From Paramesorhizobium salinisoli (GTDB lineage: Bacteria; Pseudomonadota; Alphaproteobacteria; Rhizobiales; Rhizobiaceae): a DNA stretch of 64,000 bases. Positions 55,493 to 64,000 of this stretch are shown piece by piece. Position numbers and translations under genes: made by a program. The notes under the pieces were generated by a model that saw only the letters and a list, made by a program, of their open reading frames with translations, ran no database searches and was not told the DNA's origin. Each line of letters begins with the position of its first letter. The stretch's first letter is position 1. Location of the stretch: the NCBI RefSeq assembly GCF_003335045.1, contig NZ_QOZG01000002.1:372001-436000 (forward strand). Reading direction: 5' to 3'.

Positions 55493-58400
55493 TTAGCTTT
55501 TTGCGGTTGCTTTGGGAAGCTCCACCACGATTTCGTGATCGCCTGCTTTCTTCAGCGGAATACCCTCCTCAGGCTGAGGCACTTTCTTGCCGTCGAGCTT
55601 GACGGATTTGACCTTCGCGCCTGTTTTGACCGTAATGCGGTAGGTGGCTTCACCGATCCGCAGCGAGATCTTGCAGCCGTCCCATTCCGGCGGCAGCGCC
55701 GGATCGATGAACAGCCGGTCGGCACGCCGGTTCAGGCCGAGAATGCCTTCCGTCGCGACACGGTACAGCCAGCCGGCGGAGCCGGTGTACCAGGTCCAGC
55801 CGCCCTGCCCCCGCCGGGGCTCCACGGAATAGATATCGGCGGCAACCACATAGGGCTCGACACGGTAGCCGTCGGGATCGCTGCTGTGATGGATCGGGTT
55901 GATCATCTGGAACCAGCGATAGGCCTCTTCATTCTTGCCAAGCTTCGTCAACGCCAGGATCGCCCAGGTTGCGCCATGGGTATATTGGCCGCCATTCTCG
56001 CGCACGCCAGGCGGGTAGCCCTTGATATAGCCGGGTTCCTGCTCCGTCTTGTCGAAAGGCGGCGTGAACAGGCGCAGCAACTCACCTTCCTTATCGAGAA
56101 GATGCTCGCGCACCGATTGCATCGCTCGCTCGGCCCGCTTTGGATCGGCGATACCCGAGAGCACACCCCAGGACTGGGCAATGGCGTCGATGCGGCACTC
56201 GTCGCTTTCCTTCGAGCCAAGTGGCGTACCGTCGTCATAATAGCCCCGGCGGTACCACTCGCCGTCCCAGCCAGCCGCTTCGAGCGCAACCTTGAGGTCA
56301 GCGAAATGCTGGCGCCAGGCCTCGGCACGTGCCTGATCCTTGCGCGCCTCGGCGATCGGGATGAAGTTGCGCAGCGTATGGGCAAGGAACCAGCCGAGCC
56401 AGACGCTCTCGCCCTTGCCATGGATGCCGACGAGGTTCATGCCGTCGTTCCAGTCGCCGCCGAGCATCAGCGGCAAGCCGTTCTGGCCAGTTCGGGCGAT
56501 GGCAAGATCGAGCGCCAGCGCGCAATGCTCGTAAATGCCAACCGTGTCCTCGGAGACAGCCGGTTCATAGAAGGCGTCGTGTTCGCCCTCTGCGAGCGCC
56601 TTTCCTTCTAGGAACGGCACCTGTTCGTCGAGAACAGCGACGTCGCCCGTGACCTCGGTATAGAGGGCTGCGGCATAGCCGAGCCAGACGACATCGTCCG
56701 ATATCAGCGTGCGCACGCCCGCGCCCGTGGCAGGCAGCCACCAATGCTGCACATCGCCCTCGCGGAACTGCCGCGATGCAACGTTGACCAGTTGCTTGCG
56801 CGCCAGCGATGGATCGAGCGCCAGAAGCGCCAGCGTGTCCTGCAGCTGATCGCGGAAACCGAAGGCGCCACTTGCCTGATAGAACGCAGCGCGCGCCCAG
56901 ATACGGCAGGCTAGGCTCTGATAGGGCAGCCAGCGATTGACCATGAGGTCGAAGGACGGATCCGGCGTTTCCACCTGCAGTCCGCCGAGGAAATCCTTCC
57001 AGAAGGTCTGTGCCGCCTGAAGCGTCTTGTCGAAGGATTTCTTCTTCCCTTCCGCGATGAGGCGGCGCGCCTCATCCTCGCCGTCGGCGCTGCCGATGAA
57101 GAAGACGATCTCCTTCTCCGCACCGCCGGCTATATCGATATCGAAGGCGAGAGCCGCGCATGGATCGCGCCCGGCTTCAACCGTGTTCGAAAGGGTCCTG
57201 CCCTGAACGACGGTATCAGGCCGCTCGACCGAACCGGTGGCGCCGATGAACTCGACGCGGTCGGCTGTCACCGTCGCCGGTGCGATCGAACCGGCGAAGA
57301 AGGCGATCTGGTTCGATTTTTCCACATGATAGGGATTGCGGGCAAAGAGAGCGCCGAGCTTGGCATCATGCGAGGGCACGATGAACGGCGCATTCTTGGC
57401 GCGGACATTGCCCAAAACCCATTCGACATAGCCATAGACGCGCAGCCGCTTCGGCAGCTGGCTGCGGTTGGTGATCAGCAGCCGCGACAGCCGTACAGGG
57501 TTTTCCGTATCGACGATGTGGGTCAGCGTCATCGCCAGATTGTTCTGCTCGGAGGAGAAGCTGGAATAGCCGTGGCCGTGCTTCGCCTCATAGACCGCTG
57601 TTTCGTCGCGCAAGACAGCCGCGACCGGTGAGCAGGCGACGCCCGTTTCGAGATCGACGACATAGATCGCCTCTCCGGGACGGTTCGCCACCGGATCGTT
57701 GGCCCAGGGCGTCAGCTGATAATCGCGGCTGTTGCCGGCCCAGGTGAAGCCTGCGCCTTCGGCCGAGACATGGAAACCGAACGTCGGATTGGAGATGACG
57801 TTGATCCAAGGATGCGGTGTGGTGCGCAGTCCGTTGAGGCGGACGACATAGTCGCCTTCAGCGTCAAAGCCGCCATAGCCGTTCCAGAACTGCAGATCCC
57901 CGCCTTCCGGCAAGGCCATCTTTTTCGGCGATGTAGCGTTTGCGGGCGCTGGCAGCTTTGCCGTTTCGGCAGCGCGCTCGGCGGCGGCCGGTGCGCTTTC
58001 GGCTTCGGCGATGCTTTCGCTGCGCGCGGCGAGATCGCCTGATATCTCCTCGGTGCGGCGAAGCTGCTCGGCAAGCGAACCGTTCTGCGCGTGCATGACG
58101 ATGCGGGCGGAAGCGAGCAGCGTATTGTAGGTCTCGTCGCTCATCAGGTCGCGGCGCACCGCGAAGATGTGCTGGCGCGGACCGGCCCAGGCGCCGCGGG
58201 CGCGATAATTGTCGCAGACCCATTCGATACCGCGGTGGAAATCCTGGGCATAGGAGAACGAGCGTTCGTTGATGGCGACGACATCGACGACCAGTCCCTT
58301 GGCGCGCCAGTATTCCTGCGCCTTGAGCACATCGCGCAGCACGTCGAGTGCCGCTTCATTGTCCATGCGCAGGGCGAATATCGGGAAGTCGCCCGATATG

Positions 58401-61400
58401 CTGAGCGGCCAGAGTTCCGATTGCTTGCCGAGGCCGGTGGCGATTGCCTCCGGCGACTGGCGCAGCGCCCGATCGGGATAAAGGAGATAGGTCCCGACCT
58501 TCTGGTATTCGGCGGCCTCTGCCGGGCCGATGCCGATATGATGCAGGCGGACCTGCGAGCGGGTCCATGACAGGGAGAACTCGCGCGCGAAACATTCGGG
58601 ATGGCGATAGCGTGAGGCAGCTTCCTCGATGCCCTGGCGCGAATCGCTGGCGAGCGTCCAGAAGACCAGGCTCACCTTCTTGCGGGCGGGAACGCGCACG
58701 CGGCAGCGCACGGAGGCGACCGCATCAAGCACGCAGCCCTGGCTGCCCGTCAGGCGCGAACCGGGTTCGAAAGCGGCGGGGTTGCGCAGGCTGCGACCGC
58801 GCCCGATGAAGACGCGGCGGTCGGTCTCGGCCTCCGCCTCGCGCGCCGCGCCTGTCAGGTCGGCAACGAAATGCGCGACGTGAATATCGGGATCGGACGG
58901 CGCGCGCTTGCGCCTTGTGGCGTAGACCGTCGTGCCGTTGGCGGCGATCTCGGTCTCCACGAACATCTTGGAGAACGCCGGATGGGCGCTGTCCGTCTCA
59001 TCAGGGGCCAGCACCAGCTCGGCGTAGGACGTCACCTCGATGACGCGGTCGCGTGAACTGGTGTTGATGATGTCGATACGCCTGCCCTCGCCGTTGGATT
59101 CGGAGGCGACGACGCATTCGACGACAGTCTTGATATCGCCGACGGTCTTGAAGAACTCGGCCTTGTCGTCGGTGAAAACGGTCTTCGTCTCGTCCTCGAT
59201 GCTGCGGGTCGGCTCCCCTGTCGCGGACCACCAGTTGCCGCTTTCGACATCGCGCAGGAACAGGAAGGTTCCCTGCATGTCCTCGGCCGCATCCGGCTGG
59301 AAGCGGGTGATCGACAGATTATTCCAGCGGCTGTATCCCGCGCCGCTGGCGGTCAGCATCACGGCGTATTGGCCGTTCGACATCAGTTGCGTGGCGCGCG
59401 GCGCCCTGAGCGGCGTCTCGATGATCCGCATCGGCGCGTCGTCGAAGCCGCCATTGTCGACCCGCATCGGATTTTCCGTCTTGGCGTGAACCATCGGAAT
59501 TTCACGCGGCGCCTTTTCCTGGAGCAGCAGTTCCGCCGCCTCGATCACCGGATCGCTGTGGAAGCGCTCGCGCATGCGGCCGTCGAATATGACGTTGTCG
59601 ACGGCAATGATCGACATGCCGCTATGGTGGGCATAGTAGTTGCGCACGATGGCGCATTTCTCGCCCTCGCGAACACGCGACGGCGTGAAATCCACTGCAT
59701 CGTGGAAGCCATAGGGACCGAGCGCGCCCAGCGCCTTGAGGCGCTTGAGATTGGCCACGGCTTCCGCCGGCTGGTACTGCGCGGCCAGCAGGCTCGCATA
59801 GGGCGCGATCACCGCATTGCGGGAAAGACCGCGCTTCAGTCCAAGCGTCGGCACGCCGAAATTGGTGTACTGGTAGTTCATCTCGGAATCGCGCGCATTA
59901 TAGGCGGCTTCCGAAATGCCCCAGGGGAGTCCGCGCGAGGTCGCATATTCGATCTGGCGCTTGACGACCAGCTTGTTGGTCTGGTCCAGCATCGAGCCCA
60001 GCGGCTCGGTCATCACGAGCGGCGGCATCAGATATTCGAACATCGAGCCGGACCAGGACAGAAGTGCGCCCTTCCAGCCCACGGGAACGAGAAGCCGTCC
60101 GAGACGGAACCAGTGATCCACCGGAATATCGCCCTTGGCGATGGCGAACAGGCTTGCCAGGCGGGCTTCCGAAGCGAGCAGATCGTAGCAGCTCTCGTCC
60201 AATTCGTTTTCCTGCACACGATAGCCGATCGAAAGCAGGCGGCGTTCCTTGCGTTCGAGGAAATCGAACTGCATGTCGAAGGCAAGCTGGCGCGCGCGCG
60301 TGGCAAGGTTGCGCAGCCGCTCGCGCAATGCGTCCGTGTCATGCTCGCCGATAGCGTCGTCGGTATGCGCCTTGCAGGTATCGACCAGGATACGCGCCCA
60401 CTGGCTGGCGGCGAGGCTCTCGGGGCTGCCGATCTCACTGTTCAGTTCATCGGTCAGCCGGACAATGTCATTGGCGAAGAGCGAAAGGTTGATCGTGCGG
60501 AAGGAGGCGGTCTCGGGCTCCTCCTTCACCGACCGGACAGCGCGGCGGAAATTGGAAATCCGCTCTTCCAGCCGGCGGCGCAACGGACGCAGGATGCGCC
60601 GGTCGTCGGGGATTTCGGCGATCGTCTCCTCAAGGATATCGTTGACGTCGAGAATGCCATCGAGATCGCTGTGGATATAGACGGACGGTGCCTCCGCCCA
60701 TTCCTCGAGCGCCGAGGAAAGCGTGACCAGATGGCCCGCCAGATTGCCGCTGTCGACGGAGGAGACATAGAGCGGCATCAAGGGCTTGAGGCTGGTCGTG
60801 TCGTACCAGTTATAGAGATGGCCGCGATACTTCTCCATCTTCTCGACGGTCAAAAGCGTATTGTCGATACGGCCCAGCGTGTCGGCAAAGCCGATCCAGC
60901 CGAAATCGCGGGCAGCTACGACGGAGAGAAGATAGACGCCGATATTGGTCGGCGACGTGCGCGGGGCGACGATCGGGAACGGATCTTCCTGGAAATTGTC
61001 CGGCGGAAGATGATTGTGGTCCGCATTGGTAAAGGTCTCGAAATAACGCCAGGTGCGGCGGGCGAAGCGGCGCAGATCGCCCTTGTCGGAGGAACGGACC
61101 TCCAGCGTGTCCTGCGGCTTGGCAGAACGGCTGACGAGCCAGGCGATGAGTGGCGAGCAGAACCAGATGAGCACGAAGGGCAGCGCGATGAGAAGCCCCT
61201 TGCCTTCAAACAGAACCGGGATCAGCAGCGCTACGAGCGCGATGGCCATGGCGGGCCACATCAGCCTTGTATAATAGCCGAGCGTGTCGGGCGAGGACTT
61301 CGCCTGCGCCGCCGTGCGCCATTCCAGCAGATTGCGATGCGAGACGGTGAGGCGGTATAGCGTGCGCAAAATCGCATCAGCCATCAGGAAAGCCGAATGG

Positions 61401-64000
61401 GCGATGAAGGTCGTTCGCAGCGCCACATCCGCTGTTCCGAGCGTGATGTCGGTCAGGATCGACTGCAGATGGCCCTTCAGCGAATAGTCCATGCTGGCCG
61501 GGATGAGATTGGTGATCAGGCCGAAAGTCGGCGCGACGAACATGCTTGCCAGCAGGAAGAACTGCCACAGCGCCGCCGCGCCGAGCGGCAGGAACGACCA
61601 GCCGGCCACGGACGCGATGAGCCAGAGGATCGGATTGAGCGAGCGGCGCAGATTGTCCGCCATCTTCCAGCGTGTGATCGCGGTGACGCTGCGATCGGTC
61701 GAGAATAGATAGGGCAGAAGCTGCCAGTCGCCGCGCGCCCAGCGATGGTGGCGCGATATGTCGACATTGTATCCGGTCGGATAATCCTCGATGATTTCCA
61801 CGTCGCTGACCAGCGCGCTGCGCGCATAGCCGCCTTCAAGGAGATCGTGGCTGAGGATGGTGTTTTCCTCGATACGCCCGGCCAGCGCCTTTTCGAACGC
61901 ATCGATATCGTAGAGACCCTTGCCAGTGAAGGTGCCCTCACCCAGCATGTCCTGATAGACGTCGGAAACGGCAAAGACATAGGGATCGATGCCGCGATTG
62001 ACCGAGAAGACGCGCTGCAGGAAAGACGCATCGTCGCCCGTCGTCAGCGACGGTGTGACGCGTGGCTGCAGGATGCCGTAACCGCGCATCACAAGCCCCG
62101 TCTTTTCATCGACGACCGGACGGTTGAGCGGATGGCTGAGCTTGCCGGCGAGATAGGTGACGGATTCCGGCGTCAGGCGCGTGTCGGCGTCAAGCGTCAT
62201 GACGAATTTTATGCCAGACGGCAGTCGCTCGTCGGCAGGAAAGAAGCTGGTGTCCTGATCGCCGCGCAGGAGCAGGTTGAGTTCGTGCAGCTTGCCACGC
62301 TTGCGCTCCCAGCCCATCCAGCAACCCTGCTTGGGATTGTACAGGCGGCGGCGGTGCAGGACGAAGAAGCGCGGCTGGCTCTCGCCGGTATAGTGATAGT
62401 TCAGCTTGGCGATTTCGGCGCGCGCATATTCGAGCACCTCCATGTCGGCCGCCGTCATCTCCTGGTCCGAATCCATCCAGTCGCTGACCAGGGCGAAATA
62501 GACCTCGCCGCGCGGGTTGGTGAGGTAATGGACCTCGAGATTGCGGACATGCTCATCGACGGAATCACGCGAGGTGATGAAGGTCGGCACCGCCACCAGC
62601 GTGCGGGCTTCCGCCGGCAGGCCTTCCTTGTATTCGTAACCGATGAGCCGCGTCGGCTGGATGAACCATGGCACCAGCGAACTGAACAATGCATAGGCCG
62701 CATCGACCGCCGGGAAGACGGCAAGCAGGGTGAAGGCGGCGGCTGTGCCGTCCGACAGGCCCAGCCGGGTCAGGCAAAAATGGACGAGGGCCAGCGTGAT
62801 CAGCGTCAGGACGGCGATCGGCGTCGCAAGGCCCCAGAGGCCGAGGCCGCGGTAGAAGCGCAACAGGCGCAGCGACAGAGGCGGCTTGTAGCCGCAGATA
62901 CGCTCGAGCTCCCCCCGACCCTCACCCGCGAGATAATAGGCGACGGCTCCGGTGCCTTTGGCCTCTTCATGCCCGGCGACTTCGGCGCGATTGCCATCTT
63001 CGGCTAGCTTCAGCGCCGCCCATGTGATGTCGATCTCGCCCAGGCGGGAATGGCGCGCCATCTTTTCAATCGTGACGCGATAGGCATTGCGGGAGCGGAA
63101 ATCCAGTTTTTCGAAGTCACTGTGCTCGCGCAGAATGGCATCGACCTCGTTGACGGTCTCGAACCATGCCGTCCAATCCACGTCGTCGATCGACTTGAGG
63201 CTGCGGATGATATTGCCCATGGAAACGCCGCCGGTCGACTGGCGGGCGTGTTCCTGGATGATGGCATCCTCGGCATCGCTGCCGTGCTTTTCGAGTTCGC
63301 CTTCCAGCCAGTCGGCGGCAGCCCCGACATCGGTCGAGCTGTTGCGCAACCGGTAAAGGAGGTGGGTCGCAAAAGTGCTGTCGCAGGCCGCTTCGCCATA
63401 TTGGGACAGAACCTCGTTCATGTCCTCCTTGGACTGGGCAAGGGCGATCTTGTCGGCGACGATGTTGGCGAAATCACGCATCCCACGGGCGCGTTCGACG
63501 CGTAGCGCCAGACGGCGGGCATTCTCGATGAGGACGAAACGCACGGCGGAGGGCAGCGCCCACAATTCACCAATGCGCAGCGGCTCCACGGACTGGAAAC
63601 CATTGACAATCGCGGTGAGGGTCTTCAGCGAAAAAACACTGTCGGTGTGGGCCACATAGAGCCAGGCCAGAGCGAAGATGCGCGGCATTCCGTCGACCGG
63701 CGGAAAAGGCGGCAATTGCCGGAGGAAGCGCGTGGGGAAATCGCGGCGCACCTGCTGAATGTTCTTGTCTACGGTATAATGATTGTCGAGCAGCCATTGC
63801 GCCGCCGGCGTGATCGTTTCTCCGGCGCGAGCCGCGGCATCGGACGAACGGTAGACCTCCAGGATCAGCCCTGCATTTTCCGACAGCCGCCTTTCGAAGG
63901 CGAAAGGCTCGTATCCCGGCAGCCGGATATCCTCTTTCTGCGCAACCGCCGCCGCGAGCTCCTGCAGCTCTTCGGGGGATTTGTAGGCTGCACGAATGGG
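55493..64000 (-). CDS. ndvB: Cyclic beta-1,2-glucan synthase (N-terminus beyond the window)
   Basis: The frame is open to base 64000, giving 2,835 visible residues; the Brucella homologue Cgs has about 2,867, so about 30 are missing. A GTG at 63751 is internal. Near residue 320 lies the first of about six membrane segments. The glycosyltransferase domain has FVMTLDADTRL (about 603) and the RxxRW motif HHRWARGDWQ (about 752). The C-terminal third is a GH94-like phosphorylase domain with GGDWNDGMNLVG (about 2513), which trims chain length before cyclisation. The protein initiates, extends and closes periplasmic beta-1,2-glucans from UDP-glucose. These support osmoadaptation, symbiosis or virulence. 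The gene is called cgs in Brucella, chvB in Agrobacterium. Confidence 0.97.
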   Translation of the reverse strand, partial: PIRAAYKSPEELQELAAAVAQKEDIRLPGYEPFAFERRLSENAGLILEVYRSSDAAARAGETITPAAQWLLDNHYTVDKNIQQVRRDFPTRFLRQLPPFPPVDGMPRIFALAWLYVAHTDSVFSLKTLTAIVNGFQSVEPLRIGELWALPSAVRFVLIENARRLALRVERARGMRDFANIVADKIALAQSKEDMNEVLSQYGEAACDSTFATHLLYRLRNSSTDVGAAADWLEGELEKHGSDAEDAIIQEHARQSTGGVSMGNIIRSLKSIDDVDWTAWFETVNEVDAILREHSDFEKLDFRSRNAYRVTIEKMARHSRLGEIDITWAALKLAEDGNRAEVAGHEEAKGTGAVAYYLAGEGRGELERICGYKPPLSLRLLRFYRGLGLWGLATPIAVLTLITLALVHFCLTRLGLSDGTAAAFTLLAVFPAVDAAYALFSSLVPWFIQPTRLIGYEYKEGLPAEARTLVAVPTFITSRDSVDEHVRNLEVHYLTNPRGEVYFALVSDWMDSDQEMTAADMEVLEYARAEIAKLNYHYTGESQPRFFVLHRRRLYNPKQGCWMGWERKRGKLHELNLLLRGDQDTSFFPADERLPSGIKFVMTLDADTRLTPESVTYLAGKLSHPLNRPVVDEKTGLVMRGYGILQPRVTPSLTTGDDASFLQRVFSVNRGIDPYVFAVSDVYQDMLGEGTFTGKGLYDIDAFEKALAGRIEENTILSHDLLEGGYARSALVSDVEIIEDYPTGYNVDISRHHRWARGDWQLLPYLFSTDRSVTAITRWKMADNLRRSLNPILWLIASVAGWSFLPLGAAALWQFFLLASMFVAPTFGLITNLIPASMDYSLKGHLQSILTDITLGTADVALRTTFIAHSAFLMADAILRTLYRLTVSHRNLLEWRTAAQAKSSPDTLGYYTRLMWPAMAIALVALLIPVLFEGKGLLIALPFVLIWFCSPLIAWLVSRSAKPQDTLEVRSSDKGDLRRFARRTWRYFETFTNADHNHLPPDNFQEDPFPIVAPRTSPTNIGVYLLSVVAARDFGWIGFADTLGRIDNTLLTVEKMEKYRGHLYNWYDTTSLKPLMPLYVSSVDSGNLAGHLVTLSSALEEWAEAPSVYIHSDLDGILDVNDILEETIAEIPDDRRILRPLRRRLEERISNFRRAVRSVKEEPETASFRTINLSLFANDIVRLTDELNSEIGSPESLAASQWARILVDTCKAHTDDAIGEHDTDALRERLRNLATRARQLAFDMQFDFLERKERRLLSIGYRVQENELDESCYDLLASEARLASLFAIAKGDIPVDHWFRLGRLLVPVGWKGALLSWSGSMFEYLMPPLVMTEPLGSMLDQTNKLVVKRQIEYATSRGLPWGISEAAYNARDSEMNYQYTNFGVPTLGLKRGLSRNAVIAPYASLLAAQYQPAEAVANLKRLKALGALGPYGFHDAVDFTPSRVREGEKCAIVRNYYAHHSGMSIIAVDNVIFDGRMRERFHSDPVIEAAELLLQEKAPREIPMVHAKTENPMRVDNGGFDDAPMRIIETPLRAPRATQLMSNGQYAVMLTASGAGYSRWNNLSITRFQPDAAEDMQGTFLFLRDVESGNWWSATGEPTRSIEDETKTVFTDDKAEFFKTVGDIKTVVECVVASESNGEGRRIDIINTSSRDRVIEVTSYAELVLAPDETDSAHPAFSKMFVETEIAANGTTVYATRRKRAPSDPDIHVAHFVADLTGAAREAEAETDRRVFIGRGRSLRNPAAFEPGSRLTGSQGCVLDAVASVRCRVRVPARKKVSLVFWTLASDSRQGIEEAASRYRHPECFAREFSLSWTRSQVRLHHIGIGPAEAAEYQKVGTYLLYPDRALRQSPEAIATGLGKQSELWPLSISGDFPIFALRMDNEAALDVLRDVLKAQEYWRAKGLVVDVVAINERSFSYAQDFHRGIEWVCDNYRARGAWAGPRQHIFAVRRDLMSDETYNTLLASARIVMHAQNGSLAEQLRRTEEISGDLAARSESIAEAESAPAAAERAAETAKLPAPANATSPKKMALPEGGDLQFWNGYGGFDAEGDYVVRLNGLRTTPHPWINVISNPTFGFHVSAEGAGFTWAGNSRDYQLTPWANDPVANRPGEAIYVVDLETGVACSPVAAVLRDETAVYEAKHGHGYSSFSSEQNNLAMTLTHIVDTENPVRLSRLLITNRSQLPKRLRVYGYVEWVLGNVRAKNAPFIVPSHDAKLGALFARNPYHVEKSNQIAFFAGSIAPATVTADRVEFIGATGSVERPDTVVQGRTLSNTVEAGRDPCAALAFDIDIAGGAEKEIVFFIGSADGEDEARRLIAEGKKKSFDKTLQAAQTFWKDFLGGLQVETPDPSFDLMVNRWLPYQSLACRIWARAAFYQASGAFGFRDQLQDTLALLALDPSLARKQLVNVASRQFREGDVQHWWLPATGAGVRTLISDDVVWLGYAAALYTEVTGDVAVLDEQVPFLEGKALAEGEHDAFYEPAVSEDTVGIYEHCALALDLAIARTGQNGLPLMLGGDWNDGMNLVGIHGKGESVWLGWFLAHTLRNFIPIAEARKDQARAEAWRQHFADLKVALEAAGWDGEWYRRGYYDDGTPLGSKESDECRIDAIAQSWGVLSGIADPKRAERAMQSVREHLLDKEGELLRLFTPPFDKTEQEPGYIKGYPPGVRENGGQYTHGATWAILALTKLGKNEEAYRWFQMINPIHHSSDPDGYRVEPYVVAADIYSVEPRRGQGGWTWYTGSAGWLYRVATEGILGLNRRADRLFIDPALPPEWDGCKISLRIGEATYRITVKTGAKVKSVKLDGKKVPQPEEGIPLKKAGDHEIVVELPKATAKS

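Noticed and set aside
59369-61360. 663-codon plus-strand frame inside the cyclic glucan synthase gene
   Set aside because: It is antisense to a clearly coding region, and no motif or signal was seen.
63751-63751. GTG as start of the glucan synthase
   Set aside because: The frame and family-like sequence continue upstream to the window end (for example LLDNHYTVDKNIQQ), so this is an internal valine.

Overview
The window is chromosomal DNA of an alphaproteobacterium of the order Hyphomicrobiales (Rhizobiales), most likely in or near the Brucellaceae/Phyllobacteriaceae. The evidence is the gene content: a cyclic beta-1,2-glucan synthase of about 2,835 visible residues, OlsB for ornithine lipids, an Omp25/Omp31-type porin-like protein, a BA14K protein, an ActS/ActR (PrrB/PrrA) redox pair, MmcB, and short intergenic palindromes of the rhizobial type. 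Base composition is GC-rich, so most genes carry long spurious antisense frames. There is no prophage, IS element, CRISPR array, rRNA or tRNA. Genes cover well over 90% of the window.

Layout. 1-5.6 kb: the end of an ornithine cyclodeaminase-family gene, then a coupled run of rRNA methyltransferase, TrmH-type methyltransferase and lspA, then a hybrid histidine kinase. 5.6-19.7 kb: olsB behind a Pho-box-like site, convergent mutS, then maeB, glnD, murJ, a VOC protein, trpS, a universal stress protein and a NifU-like protein. 19.7-25.7 kb: a lipoprotein L,D-transpeptidase, mmcB, actR/actS and hrpB. 25.7-28.5 kb: a formaldehyde detoxification operon (frmR, frmA, an ElaA-like acetyltransferase, fghA) with a recognisable promoter and operator. 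28.5-38.6 kb: a P450, gyrB, a secreted phytase-like esterase, BA14K, a GGDEF-EAL protein and a DEAD-box helicase. 38.7-44.3 kb: polA, a candidate small RNA, an M20 peptidase and an RNase D-like exonuclease. 44.3-48.9 kb: a membrane acyltransferase, the Omp25-like protein and a class A penicillin-binding protein. 48.9-64 kb: glpK, an SDR, a PfkB kinase, xylB, pncB and the cyclic glucan synthase, which runs off the right edge.

Many of the genes act on the cell envelope: lspA matures lipoproteins such as the L,D-transpeptidase, murJ and the class A PBP build peptidoglycan, olsB makes phosphate-free membrane lipid, the glucan synthase fills the periplasm, and the Omp and BA14K proteins sit at or near the surface. 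A second theme is central control: GlnD for nitrogen, ActS/ActR for redox, MaeB for C4 carbon.

Most unusual observations: (1) a copy of the local intergenic palindromic repeat lies in frame inside polA, adding about 30 residues between the two exonuclease domains; (2) a probable about 147-nt small RNA upstream of polA has three successive hairpins with C-rich, anti-Shine-Dalgarno-like loops, a promoter-like sequence and a terminator; (3) several perfect or near-perfect palindromes overlap promoters (gyrB, frmR, the glpK/SDR divergent region). No wholly new multi-gene system was seen; the formaldehyde operon with an inserted acetyltransferase is the nearest to one. All identifications rest on reading the sequence, without database searches.
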